Notes: a model not told the origin generated them from the sequence alone. DNA of 8,403 nt from Lactobacillus sp. UBA5815 (GCA_002417825.1 DICX01000056.1:16516-24918); one strand, 5' to 3'. Counted from the stretch's first letter, positions 1 through 5,997 are shown. Made by a program: numbers and translations.

Positions 1-681
1 GCACAAAAACCGATTTATGAAGCTTTGATTCAAGACTATGATGGCAATGATTTGGCACGCCAGCAGATTTCAAGAACGACCTTCAATCAAGCAGTTTTGG
101 ACAGTACCCAAGACAAAAAAAAGCAACCATCGCCACAAATGACACTAGCCGAAAACTTGACGCGCCTTGGCCTCAAGGTTACCTTTCAACTGAATGAAGT
201 GACCTATCTCGATCGTGAACGTGTTCGAGTCAAGTATCATTACCGTTGTCAGTATTGCGGACGCTATGGCAAAAGCGTCGATCACAAAGCGCCGGTGTCG
301 CTTTCACATGACAATGATTTCAGTAATCTAACGCTGTCGTGCAGTGAATGCAATCGCATCAAAGGCAACATGCCATATGCGCTTTTCGTCCGACTCAATG
401 ATCAGCTGAAAGGCGTCAACAAGAAATTGGTCGATTACGAGAAAACATTGATTGCGCTCAAACATGAATTGGCCGTGCGTCGGCAAAACTTGCATGCTGC
501 AGTTCATTTGAAGGGTGTGACCATCGATCCTGAATTGCAGCGGCTGCGCCGCAAGAACAAACAGCTTCAAGACGCGGTCGACAGTTTGCAAAGCGATTAT
601 GACCAGTTGCGTCAAGCACGCAAAGTGTATTTTGAAACGGGCTGGAAGTTGGACCGTGCAAGTCATGAAGACTTGATTTGA
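1..681 (+). CDS. HNH endonuclease-like protein with C-terminal coiled coil (5' end outside window)
   Basis: The reading frame is open from base 1 and ends at TGA 679-681, so the true start probably lies just upstream of the window; the visible part is 226 residues. A TTG at 25-27 is in frame but has no ribosome binding site. The middle (bases about 235-375) carries an HNH nuclease signature: a CxxC pair (CQYC), then VDHKAP, then an NLTLSCSECNRIKG stretch giving the second CxxC, the conserved N and K. HNH domains cut nucleic acid with a metal held by the D-H and N residues, and the four cysteines usually bind structural zinc. The last third is charged and heptad-like (ELQRLRRKNKQLQDAVDSL), suggesting a coiled coil and dimerisation. 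The family is clear, but the substrate and role are not: no methylase, integrase or terminase gene is visible nearby. It ends at a terminator shared with the facing gene. Confidence 0.8.
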   Translation, partial: AQKPIYEALIQDYDGNDLARQQISRTTFNQAVLDSTQDKKKQPSPQMTLAENLTRLGLKVTFQLNEVTYLDRERVRVKYHYRCQYCGRYGKSVDHKAPVSLSHDNDFSNLTLSCSECNRIKGNMPYALFVRLNDQLKGVNKKLVDYEKTLIALKHELAVRRQNLHAAVHLKGVTIDPELQRLRRKNKQLQDAVDSLQSDYDQLRQARKVYFETGWKLDRASHEDLI

Positions 682-708
682 AATCATTTTGACTAAAATC
701 ATGCTTTA

Positions 709-739
709 AAAAAGGGCATCCGTGATGGATGTCCTTTTT
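709..739. terminator. Bidirectional intrinsic terminator between the HNH gene and the small membrane protein gene
   Basis: Arms 709-721 (AAAAAGGGCATCC) and 727-739 (GGATGTCCTTTTT) pair over 13 positions with one G-T wobble around a 5-nt loop. The A-run and T-run at the two ends give a U-tail in either direction. The T-run contains part of the stop codon of the minus-strand gene, so the hairpin serves both converging genes. Confidence 0.85.
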
Positions 740-1259
740 AGCGGCCGTTATAAAGTTGGACCAGTGTCTGTTTTTGCTGATCAGAAAGTTTTTCATAGTC
801 TTGATAAGCTTGATACCAATCACCTTGCGCGATGGCTTGGCGTGTCGACGTCAATTGCGGGTCAGAGAAAACCGCATTGACGATCGTTTGTGCACGTTGT
901 GGCGGAATCGCCGTCGTTTTTTGCAAAAGGTTCGCCGCTTTTTGCTTTTCGGTAGCGGCTTGCATGATCGTACTCATTTTCGTTTTGTTCAATACAGAAG
1001 TTCCACGGTCGATGAGCTGGTCTTTTTGAGCGTTCCCAGTCTTTTCGGCTTTCAGCCGCTTAACGATCTGTGTCTTGACGGCGTGGTCTGCTGGCGTGTC
1101 GTTGCCACTGACGCTCCGCCAGGTGTTGTTCAAGCTTGGGAAAAAGACGACGATTCCAATGAGGATGATCACGATGATGATCAAACTCAAAAAGAATTTG
1201 AAGCCTTTTCTAGATTGCTTTTTGTGAACTTGCAACCGACTCATTGATGATTGTGCCAT
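738..1259 (-). CDS. Small single-pass membrane protein of unknown function
   Basis: A 173-residue protein starting at ATG (CAT 1257-1259), 7 nt behind a full AAAGGAGG (1267-1274), and ending at TAA 738-740. The first 21 residues are basic (K and R rich). Residues 22-40 form one strongly hydrophobic helix (FFLSLIIIVIILIGIVVFF) with no lipobox or signal-peptidase site, so the protein is likely anchored with its N-terminus in the cytoplasm. The outer part, about 130 residues, is Lys/Gln/Thr/Ala rich and looks helical, with the aromatic stretch GDWYQAYQDYEKL near residues 145-157. I do not recognise the family. It appears monocistronic, with a candidate promoter upstream and terminators on both sides. 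The opposite strand also has a long open frame here, but it lacks a ribosome binding site. Confidence 0.8.
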   Translation of the reverse strand: MAQSSMSRLQVHKKQSRKGFKFFLSLIIIVIILIGIVVFFPSLNNTWRSVSGNDTPADHAVKTQIVKRLKAEKTGNAQKDQLIDRGTSVLNKTKMSTIMQAATEKQKAANLLQKTTAIPPQRAQTIVNAVFSDPQLTSTRQAIAQGDWYQAYQDYEKLSDQQKQTLVQLYNGR

Positions 1260-1304
1260 GACGAAGCCTCCTTTATGGTTAGTTTTTCTCTCATTGCTTT
1301 TAAG

Positions 1305-1333
1305 TTTATCAGGTTTAAAGCTAAAAAATTCAA
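1305..1333 (-). promoter_or_regulatory. Candidate sigma-A promoter of the small membrane protein gene
   Basis: Read on the minus strand: -35 TTGAAT (1328-1333), a 17-nt spacer, then -10 GATAAA (1305-1310), each matching 4 of 6 consensus bases. It lies about 45 nt upstream of the start codon. A perfect 7-bp inverted repeat with a 3-nt centre (1333-1349) touches the upstream edge of the -35 box. Confidence 0.45.
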
Positions 1334-1376
1334 AAGATGTTTCATCTTTATCGATTCGTTGAAAAATTGAGCAAAC

Positions 1377-1406
1377 AAAAAAGACTGAAGAAGATCAGTC
1401 TTTTTT
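1377..1406 (-). terminator. Intrinsic terminator of the amino acid ABC transporter operon
   Basis: A perfect 12-bp stem, AAAAAAGACTGA (1377-1388) against TCAGTCTTTTTT (1395-1406), closes a 6-nt loop. On the minus strand it sits about 20 nt after the ATPase stop codon and ends in a run of six U. It is symmetric enough to work on the plus strand too, but no plus-strand gene ends here. Confidence 0.88.
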
Positions 1407-1425
1407 GCATTAACGATAGATTGCG

Positions 1426-2175
1426 TTAAATTGCTTCTTGGCGGAAATGCTGCAGGAATTTCGTCAATTCAGGAGTTTGTGTCTTTTCGAATAATTGTTG
1501 CGGCGTGCCTTGTTCAGTGATCACGCCTTGCGACATAAAGATGATTTGGTCTGACACGCTTTTGGCAAAAGCCATCTCGTGTGTCACGATCATCATCGTC
1601 AAGCCGCTTTGTGCCAATCGCTTCATAGAAGCCAAGACGTCACCGACCATTTCTGGGTCTAAAGCACTCGTTGGTTCATCAAACAACAAGATATCAGGAT
1701 CCATGCAGACTGCCCTTGCGATGGCGACACGCTGCTGCTGCCCGCCGGAAAGCTGCCTTGGCTTGGCGTTGCGGTAAGGTGCCATGCCGACTTTTTCAAG
1801 GTTGGCGATCGCGATTTTTCTAGCTTGCTCAGCTGACCGTTTCAAAACGAGTTCTTGTCCGATCATGCAGTTTTGAAGCACGTTTTTGTTGCTGAAAAGG
1901 TTGAACTGCTGGAAGACCATACCGACTTTAGCCCGATATCGGTTTTGGTTGAACCCGGAATCTAAGACGTTTTCTTGGTGAAATTTGATCTGCCCGCTAG
2001 TAGGCTGTTCCAAAAGATTCACACAGCGAAGCAGCGTTGATTTGCCACCACCGGAAGGACCAATGATCGTGAGGACTTCGCTCTTTTTCAAGTCAAAGGA
2101 AATATCTTTGAGGACTTGATGATCCCCGTATTTTTTTTGCAGATGTGAAACCGTTAAAAGTGATGGTTCAGTCAT
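1426..2175 (-). CDS. Polar amino acid ABC transporter ATP-binding protein (probable lysine importer ATPase)
   Basis: A 249-residue ABC ATPase of the GlnQ/HisP family, which hydrolyses ATP at the inner membrane face to drive amino acid uptake. All motifs are present: Walker A GPSGGGKST (39-47), Q-loop (Q89-Q90), signature LSGGQ (142-146), Walker B ILLFDE (162-167), D-loop SALD (170-173) and switch His199. Length is normal for the family. The ATG lies 6 nt after AAAGGAGG. The start overlaps the end of the permease gene by 8 nt (ATGACTGA), implying translational coupling and a 1:1 operon. No promoter of its own is evident, so expression should depend on the riboswitch-controlled leader at 3826-4123. 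The family assignment is certain. Lysine as substrate is inferred from the riboswitch, not from this protein. Confidence 0.95.
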   Translation of the reverse strand: MTEPSLLTVSHLQKKYGDHQVLKDISFDLKKSEVLTIIGPSGGGKSTLLRCVNLLEQPTSGQIKFHQENVLDSGFNQNRYRAKVGMVFQQFNLFSNKNVLQNCMIGQELVLKRSAEQARKIAIANLEKVGMAPYRNAKPRQLSGGQQQRVAIARAVCMDPDILLFDEPTSALDPEMVGDVLASMKRLAQSGLTMMIVTHEMAFAKSVSDQIIFMSQGVITEQGTPQQLFEKTQTPELTKFLQHFRQEAI

Positions 2176-3772
2176 GAGAAACCTCCTTTGAAAGCTTTGG
2201 TGCGACTGTCTGGACTTGGTTCGCCATCAAGTTATAGTTTTGAGGGCCTTCAAGCCGTTTTTCGATCCAATTGAAGATTCGTGTGATTGAGAACGTCAAG
2301 ATCAGATAAATCAGTGAAATGATAAAGTAAGTTTGGAAAAATTCAAAAGTCTGACTGGCGATCGTCGTACCGACGAAGAATAATTCAGAAACAGAGATGA
2401 TACTCAAAACCGACGTATCCTTGATGTTGACGATGAATTCATTGGTGATCGATGGCAGACAATTACGGATCGCTTGTGGTAAGATGATGTGCCACATTTT
2501 TTGGCTGTGCGTCATTCCTAATGCACTGGCGGCTTCAAACTGACCAGTCGGTGTCGAGATGATCCCGCCACGGATGACTTCAGCTAAGTAAGCGCCCGTG
2601 TTGATCGAAACGATGATCAGTGCCGCAACGGTTCGATTCAAATTCAGATGCCAGAGCTGTGCGATACCATAATAGATCACGGCCGCTTGGACCATCATTG
2701 GCGTTCCACGGAAGATTTCAACGTAAACAGATAAGAGCCATTTCACGAATTTCAAGCCCCAGCGCTTGAAGCGCGCCGTTGGCGTTGGAATCGTCCGAAC
2801 GATTCCAACTAAAAGCCCGATCACGAAACCGACGATCGTACCGACGAGGGCGAGTAAAAGCGTCATGCCGACACCGCTTAAGATCATGCTGCCGTAAGTC
2901 TTCATGATCGTCACGAACCAATTCTGCGTTTTGGTTTCGGTTTGCGGCTGTTGAACGATCGCGGCTTTCATCAACTGATTTCGCTTGGCATTCGAGATGC
3001 CGGACAAGATTTGATTGACTTGAGCTAGAAGCTGATCATTGCCTTTCTTGACACCGATACTGGTCTCGCCGTCAGAAGCTGGATAATGAAAGCCGTTTTG
3101 GCCTTTGAGCACGACTTCTTTGATGTTGGGATTGACCCGCTTGTACGAGATGTATTCCAAATCTTCGGCAACGTAGCCATCGATGGTTCCAGCACTGAGT
3201 GATTCACGCATGGAAGGGAAGTCCCGCATCGCAGGTTCACGATGAGCGCCCTTCAATTGCTTGATCAGGCCGTAATGAAGCGTTCCTTGCTGCGCCGTGA
3301 TCTTAGCGCCTTTGAAGTCGTTGACGGTCTTTGCATTCGCGTATTTGCTGTTCTTGTTGACGATGACGACGAACGTGCTCTTGCGATAAGGAGCTGAAAA
3401 ATTGATCGCTTTTTTACGTTGCGCAGTTGGCGACATCCCAGCGATGATCAAGTCGATCTTCCCTGACGTCAAAGCTGGAAGCAGTCCATCCCATTCGGTC
3501 TTTTCGACGACGACTTTTCGATGAAGTTTCTTGCCGATGATCTTAGCAATCTGAACATCATAACCGTTCGCAAATTGCTTTGAACCGTCGATCGGCACGG
3601 CACCATGTGCTTTCGTCGATTGCGTCCAGTTGTACGGCGGGTAGTTCGCCTCCATGCCGATCTTGAGTTCGCCTTTGCTGGCGGCTTGGACGCTTTGCGA
3701 TTTTCCACCGAAGAATAGGCTAAAACCGATAGCGAGCAAAAACGCCCACTTCCATAATTTCCTTGACTTCAC
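2168..3772 (-). CDS. Fused substrate-binding protein/permease of a polar amino acid ABC transporter (probable lysine importer)
   Basis: A 534-residue two-domain protein. Residues 1-31 are a basic, hydrophobic signal segment ending in SVQAA. Residues about 33-272 form a family 3 solute-binding domain: YPPYN at 44-48, EWDGLLPAL near 93-101, and AGMSPTAQR with Arg119, which in this family holds the ligand carboxylate. From about 290 onward is a GlnP/HisM-type permease domain with several membrane helices and the EAA loop at 413-433 (EAASALGM...LP) that docks the ATPase. SBP-permease fusions of this kind are common in lactic acid bacteria. The start is GTG 3770-3772, 9 nt after GGGAGG (3782-3787). 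The in-frame extension to 3907 is rejected because it would translate the terminator and the edge of the riboswitch. Lysine specificity is inferred from that riboswitch. Confidence 0.93.
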   Translation of the reverse strand: MKSRKLWKWAFLLAIGFSLFFGGKSQSVQAASKGELKIGMEANYPPYNWTQSTKAHGAVPIDGSKQFANGYDVQIAKIIGKKLHRKVVVEKTEWDGLLPALTSGKIDLIIAGMSPTAQRKKAINFSAPYRKSTFVVIVNKNSKYANAKTVNDFKGAKITAQQGTLHYGLIKQLKGAHREPAMRDFPSMRESLSAGTIDGYVAEDLEYISYKRVNPNIKEVVLKGQNGFHYPASDGETSIGVKKGNDQLLAQVNQILSGISNAKRNQLMKAAIVQQPQTETKTQNWFVTIMKTYGSMILSGVGMTLLLALVGTIVGFVIGLLVGIVRTIPTPTARFKRWGLKFVKWLLSVYVEIFRGTPMMVQAAVIYYGIAQLWHLNLNRTVAALIIVSINTGAYLAEVIRGGIISTPTGQFEAASALGMTHSQKMWHIILPQAIRNCLPSITNEFIVNIKDTSVLSIISVSELFFVGTTIASQTFEFFQTYFIISLIYLILTFSITRIFNWIEKRLEGPQNYNLMANQVQTVAPKLSKEVSHD

Positions 3773-3781
3773 TTTGAAAGA

Positions 3782-3787
3782 CCTCCC
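3782..3787 (-). promoter_or_regulatory. Ribosome binding site fixing the GTG start of the permease fusion
   Basis: GGGAGG on the minus strand lies 9 nt before GTG 3770-3772 and about 40 nt after the leader terminator. It is the only good Shine-Dalgarno upstream of the signal peptide, and it settles the start at a non-ATG codon. Confidence 0.8.
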
Positions 3788-3825
3788 AATCTTTTCAAAA
3801 CTAAGCCAATACAATAAGTGCCACC

Positions 3826-3863
3826 AAAAAAACCTTGCGCTGAACACCAGCAACAAGGTTTTT
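3826..3863 (-). terminator. Riboswitch-controlled leader terminator (attenuator)
   Basis: On the minus strand, AAAAACCTTG (3863-3854) pairs fully with CAAGGTTTTT (3837-3828). Inside this, GCTG (3851-3848) pairs with CAGC (3842-3839) around a short loop. A run of seven T (3832-3826) follows. It stands between the lysine aptamer and the ribosome binding site, the usual position for a termination expression platform. Confidence 0.88.
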
Positions 3864-3932
3864 AAAGTTTTATAGTTGTAATTTGCGACGATGTCGCAAA
3901 CGACCAAATCCTATAGCGCTCCCTGAAAAACC
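3857..3932 (-). promoter_or_regulatory. Candidate antiterminator pairing of the lysine riboswitch
   Basis: GGTTTTT (3932-3926), at the 3' edge of the aptamer, is fully complementary to AAAAACC (3863-3857), the 5' arm of the terminator. Inside that pairing, TATAG (3915-3911) in the aptamer's closing stem P1 can pair with CTATA (3875-3871). Enclosed is a perfect 8-bp hairpin (3882-3889 with 3893-3900, 3-nt loop). Forming this fold breaks both P1 and the terminator, as expected of an antiterminator when lysine is absent. The pairing is seen in the sequence; the switch is inference. Confidence 0.55.
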
Positions 3933-4077
3933 AGGACAGTCTGCAGAATTTTCTTCTGCAGCCCAACGAAATCATTGCGCGTCAATGGTTTCATTTCGGC
4001 GATGATCCTTACGGCTGTTTCTTCGCATACGCGTGCTCGGCAGCTGTCGTGACTCATCGCGACCTCTATTGCATTGG
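3905..4077 (-). ncRNA. Lysine riboswitch aptamer (L box)
   Basis: Read on the minus strand, this 173-nt leader has the conserved blocks of the lysine riboswitch in order: AGAGGTCGCGATGAGT, AAGGATCATCGCCGAA, TTTCGTTGGGC, ACTGTC and GGGAGCGCTATAG. The stems also fit. P1 joins 4066-4077 to 3905-3916 (9 of 12 paired). P2 is a perfect 7 bp (4054-4060 with 3999-4005). P4 includes CATTG/CAATG (3973-3977, 3983-3987). P5 is a perfect 8 bp with a GAAAA loop (3941-3948, 3954-3961). In known examples lysine binding stabilises P1 and lets the downstream terminator form. Here it precedes a polar amino acid importer, so high lysine should stop transporter expression. I recognised it by motif and fold, not by a covariance search. 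Confidence 0.88.
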
Positions 4078-4094
4078 ATATTTAATTACTAGTT

Positions 4095-4123
4095 AAGATA
4101 AATCTTATCTTTTGCGATGTCAA
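4095..4123 (-). promoter_or_regulatory. Sigma-A promoter of the riboswitch/lysine transporter operon
   Basis: Minus strand: a perfect -35 TTGACA (4118-4123), a 17-nt spacer and -10 TATCTT (4095-4100, 4 of 6). The expected transcript start is about 10 nt before the aptamer. The -35 box contains the TGA stop codon of the upstream glycosylase gene. A 17-nt palindrome with 7-bp arms (4095-4111) covers the -10 box and most of the spacer. Confidence 0.8.
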
Positions 4124-4755
4124 CCCCAACCGTGGTCAAATCGTATTTTTTTGACTTTCATATCTGAAACGTAGGGATTACCATCAACATAGAAGCGTAG
4201 CGGATAGTTGTCCCAGTAAGAATCTACTTTCCGGATACCGATACGCGGTGCCGCGATGATATGAGATGCTTTTTTAGGATGAGCGAGATCGATGCGAAAT
4301 GGCGAATCAGTCAAAAAAGAAAAGCGCCATTTACGATCGTGGATACCAAATGCCTGCATGATTTTGGCTGGCCCATTGGTCAGCAGTCGTCCGGTTTTGC
4401 CGCCGCGGTTTTGACTCATTTGATCAAGACCATCAGTTGGTTCAAGCGCGCGGATCAAGATGCCTTCTGGATGTTCAGCAGGTTGTGTCGCGATGTTCAA
4501 AAAGAAATACTGGCGCTGTGCGTAAATGAAAAGCGTTCCGCCTTCACGGTACAGGCCTTCGTTAGCAGCGCTTCTGTGTCCATGAAACGAATAGCAGGCG
4601 GTGTCTTGAACACCTAGATAAGCTTCCGTTTCAACGATGATCCCGCCTAAGGTTTGATGGTCATGAATATAAGTCAACCGGCATCCAAGCAGATCACGTG
4701 CGATCACCGGTGTCGATCGTGATTGAAAATAAGTTTTGATTTCTTGCGATGACAT
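4120..4755 (-). CDS. DNA-3-methyladenine glycosylase, AAG/MPG family
   Basis: A 211-residue base-excision repair enzyme that flips out and removes alkylated purines such as 3-methyladenine. It aligns colinearly with human AAG: VETEAY gives catalytic Glu44 and stacking Tyr46 (human E125, Y127), Tyr78 matches Y159, Asn87 matches N169, Arg102 matches R182, and LTNGPAK is at 125-131. The human His136 position is Tyr55 (codon TAT), and one residue is missing between Tyr78 and Asn87. The chosen start is ATG 4753-4755, preceded by GAGGG; this gives the usual family length. The upstream in-frame ATG at 4842 would run across the divergent DUF488 gene. No terminator follows the stop, so its transcripts should run into the lysine riboswitch leader. 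Confidence 0.92.
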   Translation of the reverse strand: MSSQEIKTYFQSRSTPVIARDLLGCRLTYIHDHQTLGGIIVETEAYLGVQDTACYSFHGHRSAANEGLYREGGTLFIYAQRQYFFLNIATQPAEHPEGILIRALEPTDGLDQMSQNRGGKTGRLLTNGPAKIMQAFGIHDRKWRFSFLTDSPFRIDLAHPKKASHIIAAPRIGIRKVDSYWDNYPLRFYVDGNPYVSDMKVKKIRFDHGWG

Positions 4756-4773
4756 GAGACCCTCGCTTCTAAT
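4744..4773 (+). promoter_or_regulatory. Candidate promoter of the DUF488 gene
   Basis: -35 TTGCGA (4744-4749, 4 of 6), an 18-nt spacer and -10 TCTAAT (4768-4773, 5 of 6). The leader would be short, with the ribosome binding site right after the transcript start. The -35 lies inside the start region of the divergent glycosylase gene. Confidence 0.4.
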
Positions 4774-4801
4774 TCTAGAAAGGAGATGATGACGATGACA
4801 C
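4772..4801 (-). promoter_or_regulatory. Candidate promoter of the DNA glycosylase gene
   Basis: Minus strand: -35 GTGTCA (4796-4801, 4 of 6), an 18-nt spacer and -10 TAGAAT (4772-4777, 5 of 6). The leader to the ATG would be only about 10 nt but still includes GAGGG. The -10 box overlaps the opposite promoter's -10 by two bases, and the -35 overlaps the DUF488 start codon. Confidence 0.4.
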
Positions 4802-5160
4802 GACTCATATGCTGCCGTATCTATGATCGGCCGCTTCCTCAAGGAACACGTGTATTAGTCGATCGGCTTTGGCCGCGTGGCATGTCGAAAGTTCGCGCAG
4901 CGCTCGACTTTTGGGCAAAGACGATCGCACCGAGTTCGGAATTGCGGAAGTGGTTCAGCCATGACCCTGAAAAATTCGACCGCTTTGCTCAGCAGTATCA
5001 ACAAGAGCTTATCGCGAATCCAGATTGGCCGAAGTTCAAAGCTTATGTACAAAACGCTTTGCAACAACAGGATGTTTTGCTGCTATATGGCGCTAAAGAC
5101 CGCGATCATAATCAAGCAATCGTCTTGAAAGCATTGCTTGAAACGCAGTTAAAGCTTTAA
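4795..5160 (+). CDS. DUF488 family (YeaO-like) protein
   Basis: A 121-residue protein. The hallmark VLVDRLWPRGMSK lies at residues 20-32, followed by W..TIAPSSELRKWFSHDPEKF and the C-terminal LLLYGAKDRDHNQAIVLKALL, the standard order of the DUF488/YeaO family (about 115-120 residues). It has no signal peptide or membrane helix and is presumably cytoplasmic. The biochemical function of the family is not established to my knowledge. Three in-frame ATG codons crowd the start (4786, 4789, 4795). The first directly abuts the Shine-Dalgarno AGGAG (4781-4785), so 4795, with a 9-nt spacer, is the likely one. It is divergent from the glycosylase gene. Its TAA overlaps the TAA of the convergent TerC gene. 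Confidence 0.88.
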   Translation: MTRLICCRIYDRPLPQGTRVLVDRLWPRGMSKVRAALDFWAKTIAPSSELRKWFSHDPEKFDRFAQQYQQELIANPDWPKFKAYVQNALQQQDVLLLYGAKDRDHNQAIVLKALLETQLKL

Positions 5161-5924
5161 AGAAACTTTTTTCCATGATGTTTCTGCCGCCAAAAATGAA
5201 ACAAGATCGTCAAGCCCAAAATGGCGAAAACTAAGATTGCAAACGCGGTGTTCGGCATTTCATAATGCATCGGCGGTAAAGCTAAGAAAAGTTTCAAAGC
5301 GATGATGCCGATCAAGACATAAGCCATCGGCTGCAGTTCTGGGATCATCGCCATCAATTTGATGATGACTTCAGCGACGCCACGCATACACAAGATGCCG
5401 ATCATCCCGCCGATCAAGACGATGACGGGGTTGCTGGAAACGGCCAAAGCAGCCAGGACTGAATCGATCGAAAAGACGATATCCATTGATTCGATCGAAA
5501 TCACGGTATGCCAAAACAATTTTCGTGGGGCTTTTTTGACAGGTGCCGTATTTTTAAGCCGTTGTACTTTTTTAGTTTTCAGTTTAGGATGGCGCTGTTT
5601 ATAAAAGAAATCGATCGATAAGTAGAGCAGGTAAAGTGCCCCTGCCAGTTTGATCTCCCAAAGATGGATCAGGTAAGTGCCGATCCCGATCACGATGAAG
5701 CGAAACAAATAGGCGCCCCAAAGGCCGTAAAGCAGCGACTTGCGCTGATCTTCTTTATCTGGAAGCACTTGGGTCTGAGCGGCTAAAACGACGGCGTTGT
5801 CGACAGACAGCAGGCATTCCATCAAAACGAGCGTCAAGATGACCATCCAGTCTTTACCGGAAGTCACGACATGAAGCCAATTTTGACCATCGAAGAAAGG
5901 CTGATAAAGTTTGAGTAGTTGCAT
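5157..5924 (-). CDS. TerC family integral membrane protein (YkoY-like)
   Basis: A 255-residue polytopic membrane protein, with about seven hydrophobic helices by eye. Both TerC signatures are intact: Glu36 with LLSVDNAVVLA (38-48), and IESMDIVFSIDSVLAALA (144-161) carrying Glu145, Asp148 and Asp154, acidic residues buried in helices. A basic loop (about 109-135) separates the two halves. TerC proteins are linked to metal handling; in Bacillus subtilis YkoY has been tied to manganese efflux and metalation of secreted enzymes. That role is only a family-based guess here. The ATG at 5922-5924 is the only candidate, because an in-frame TGA lies just upstream. Its ribosome binding site is poor (AAGAAG, too distant). 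I found no clear promoter and no yybP-ykoY manganese riboswitch in the 136-nt gap. Confidence 0.92.
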   Translation of the reverse strand: MQLLKLYQPFFDGQNWLHVVTSGKDWMVILTLVLMECLLSVDNAVVLAAQTQVLPDKEDQRKSLLYGLWGAYLFRFIVIGIGTYLIHLWEIKLAGALYLLYLSIDFFYKQRHPKLKTKKVQRLKNTAPVKKAPRKLFWHTVISIESMDIVFSIDSVLAALAVSSNPVIVLIGGMIGILCMRGVAEVIIKLMAMIPELQPMAYVLIGIIALKLFLALPPMHYEMPNTAFAILVFAILGLTILFHFWRQKHHGKKFL

Positions 5925-5997
5925 ATTAGATTTTTTCTTCTTTCAAGTGCGAGTGATGAATCAAAGTCAGTAAAACGGTATCGTTGAAAATGACACC

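Noticed and set aside
729..1247. Long plus-strand open frame opposite the small membrane protein gene
   Set aside because: It lacks a ribosome binding site and its product is rich in Arg, Cys and Phe as expected of an antisense shadow. The minus-strand frame has a full Shine-Dalgarno and a clean TM helix.
3773..3907. N-terminal extension of the permease fusion up to 3907
   Set aside because: It would translate the intrinsic terminator and the aptamer edge, has no ribosome binding site, and would bury the signal peptide. GTG 3770-3772 with GGGAGG is preferred.
3773..4117. T-box riboswitch in the transporter leader
   Set aside because: A GGTGGCAC stretch occurs after the terminator, but there is no T-box/antiterminator bulge before the terminator and no specifier stem. 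The lysine aptamer explains the leader.
4756..4842. Upstream ATG start for the DNA glycosylase
   Set aside because: It overlaps the divergent DUF488 gene and its ribosome binding site, and adds 29 residues not typical of the family.
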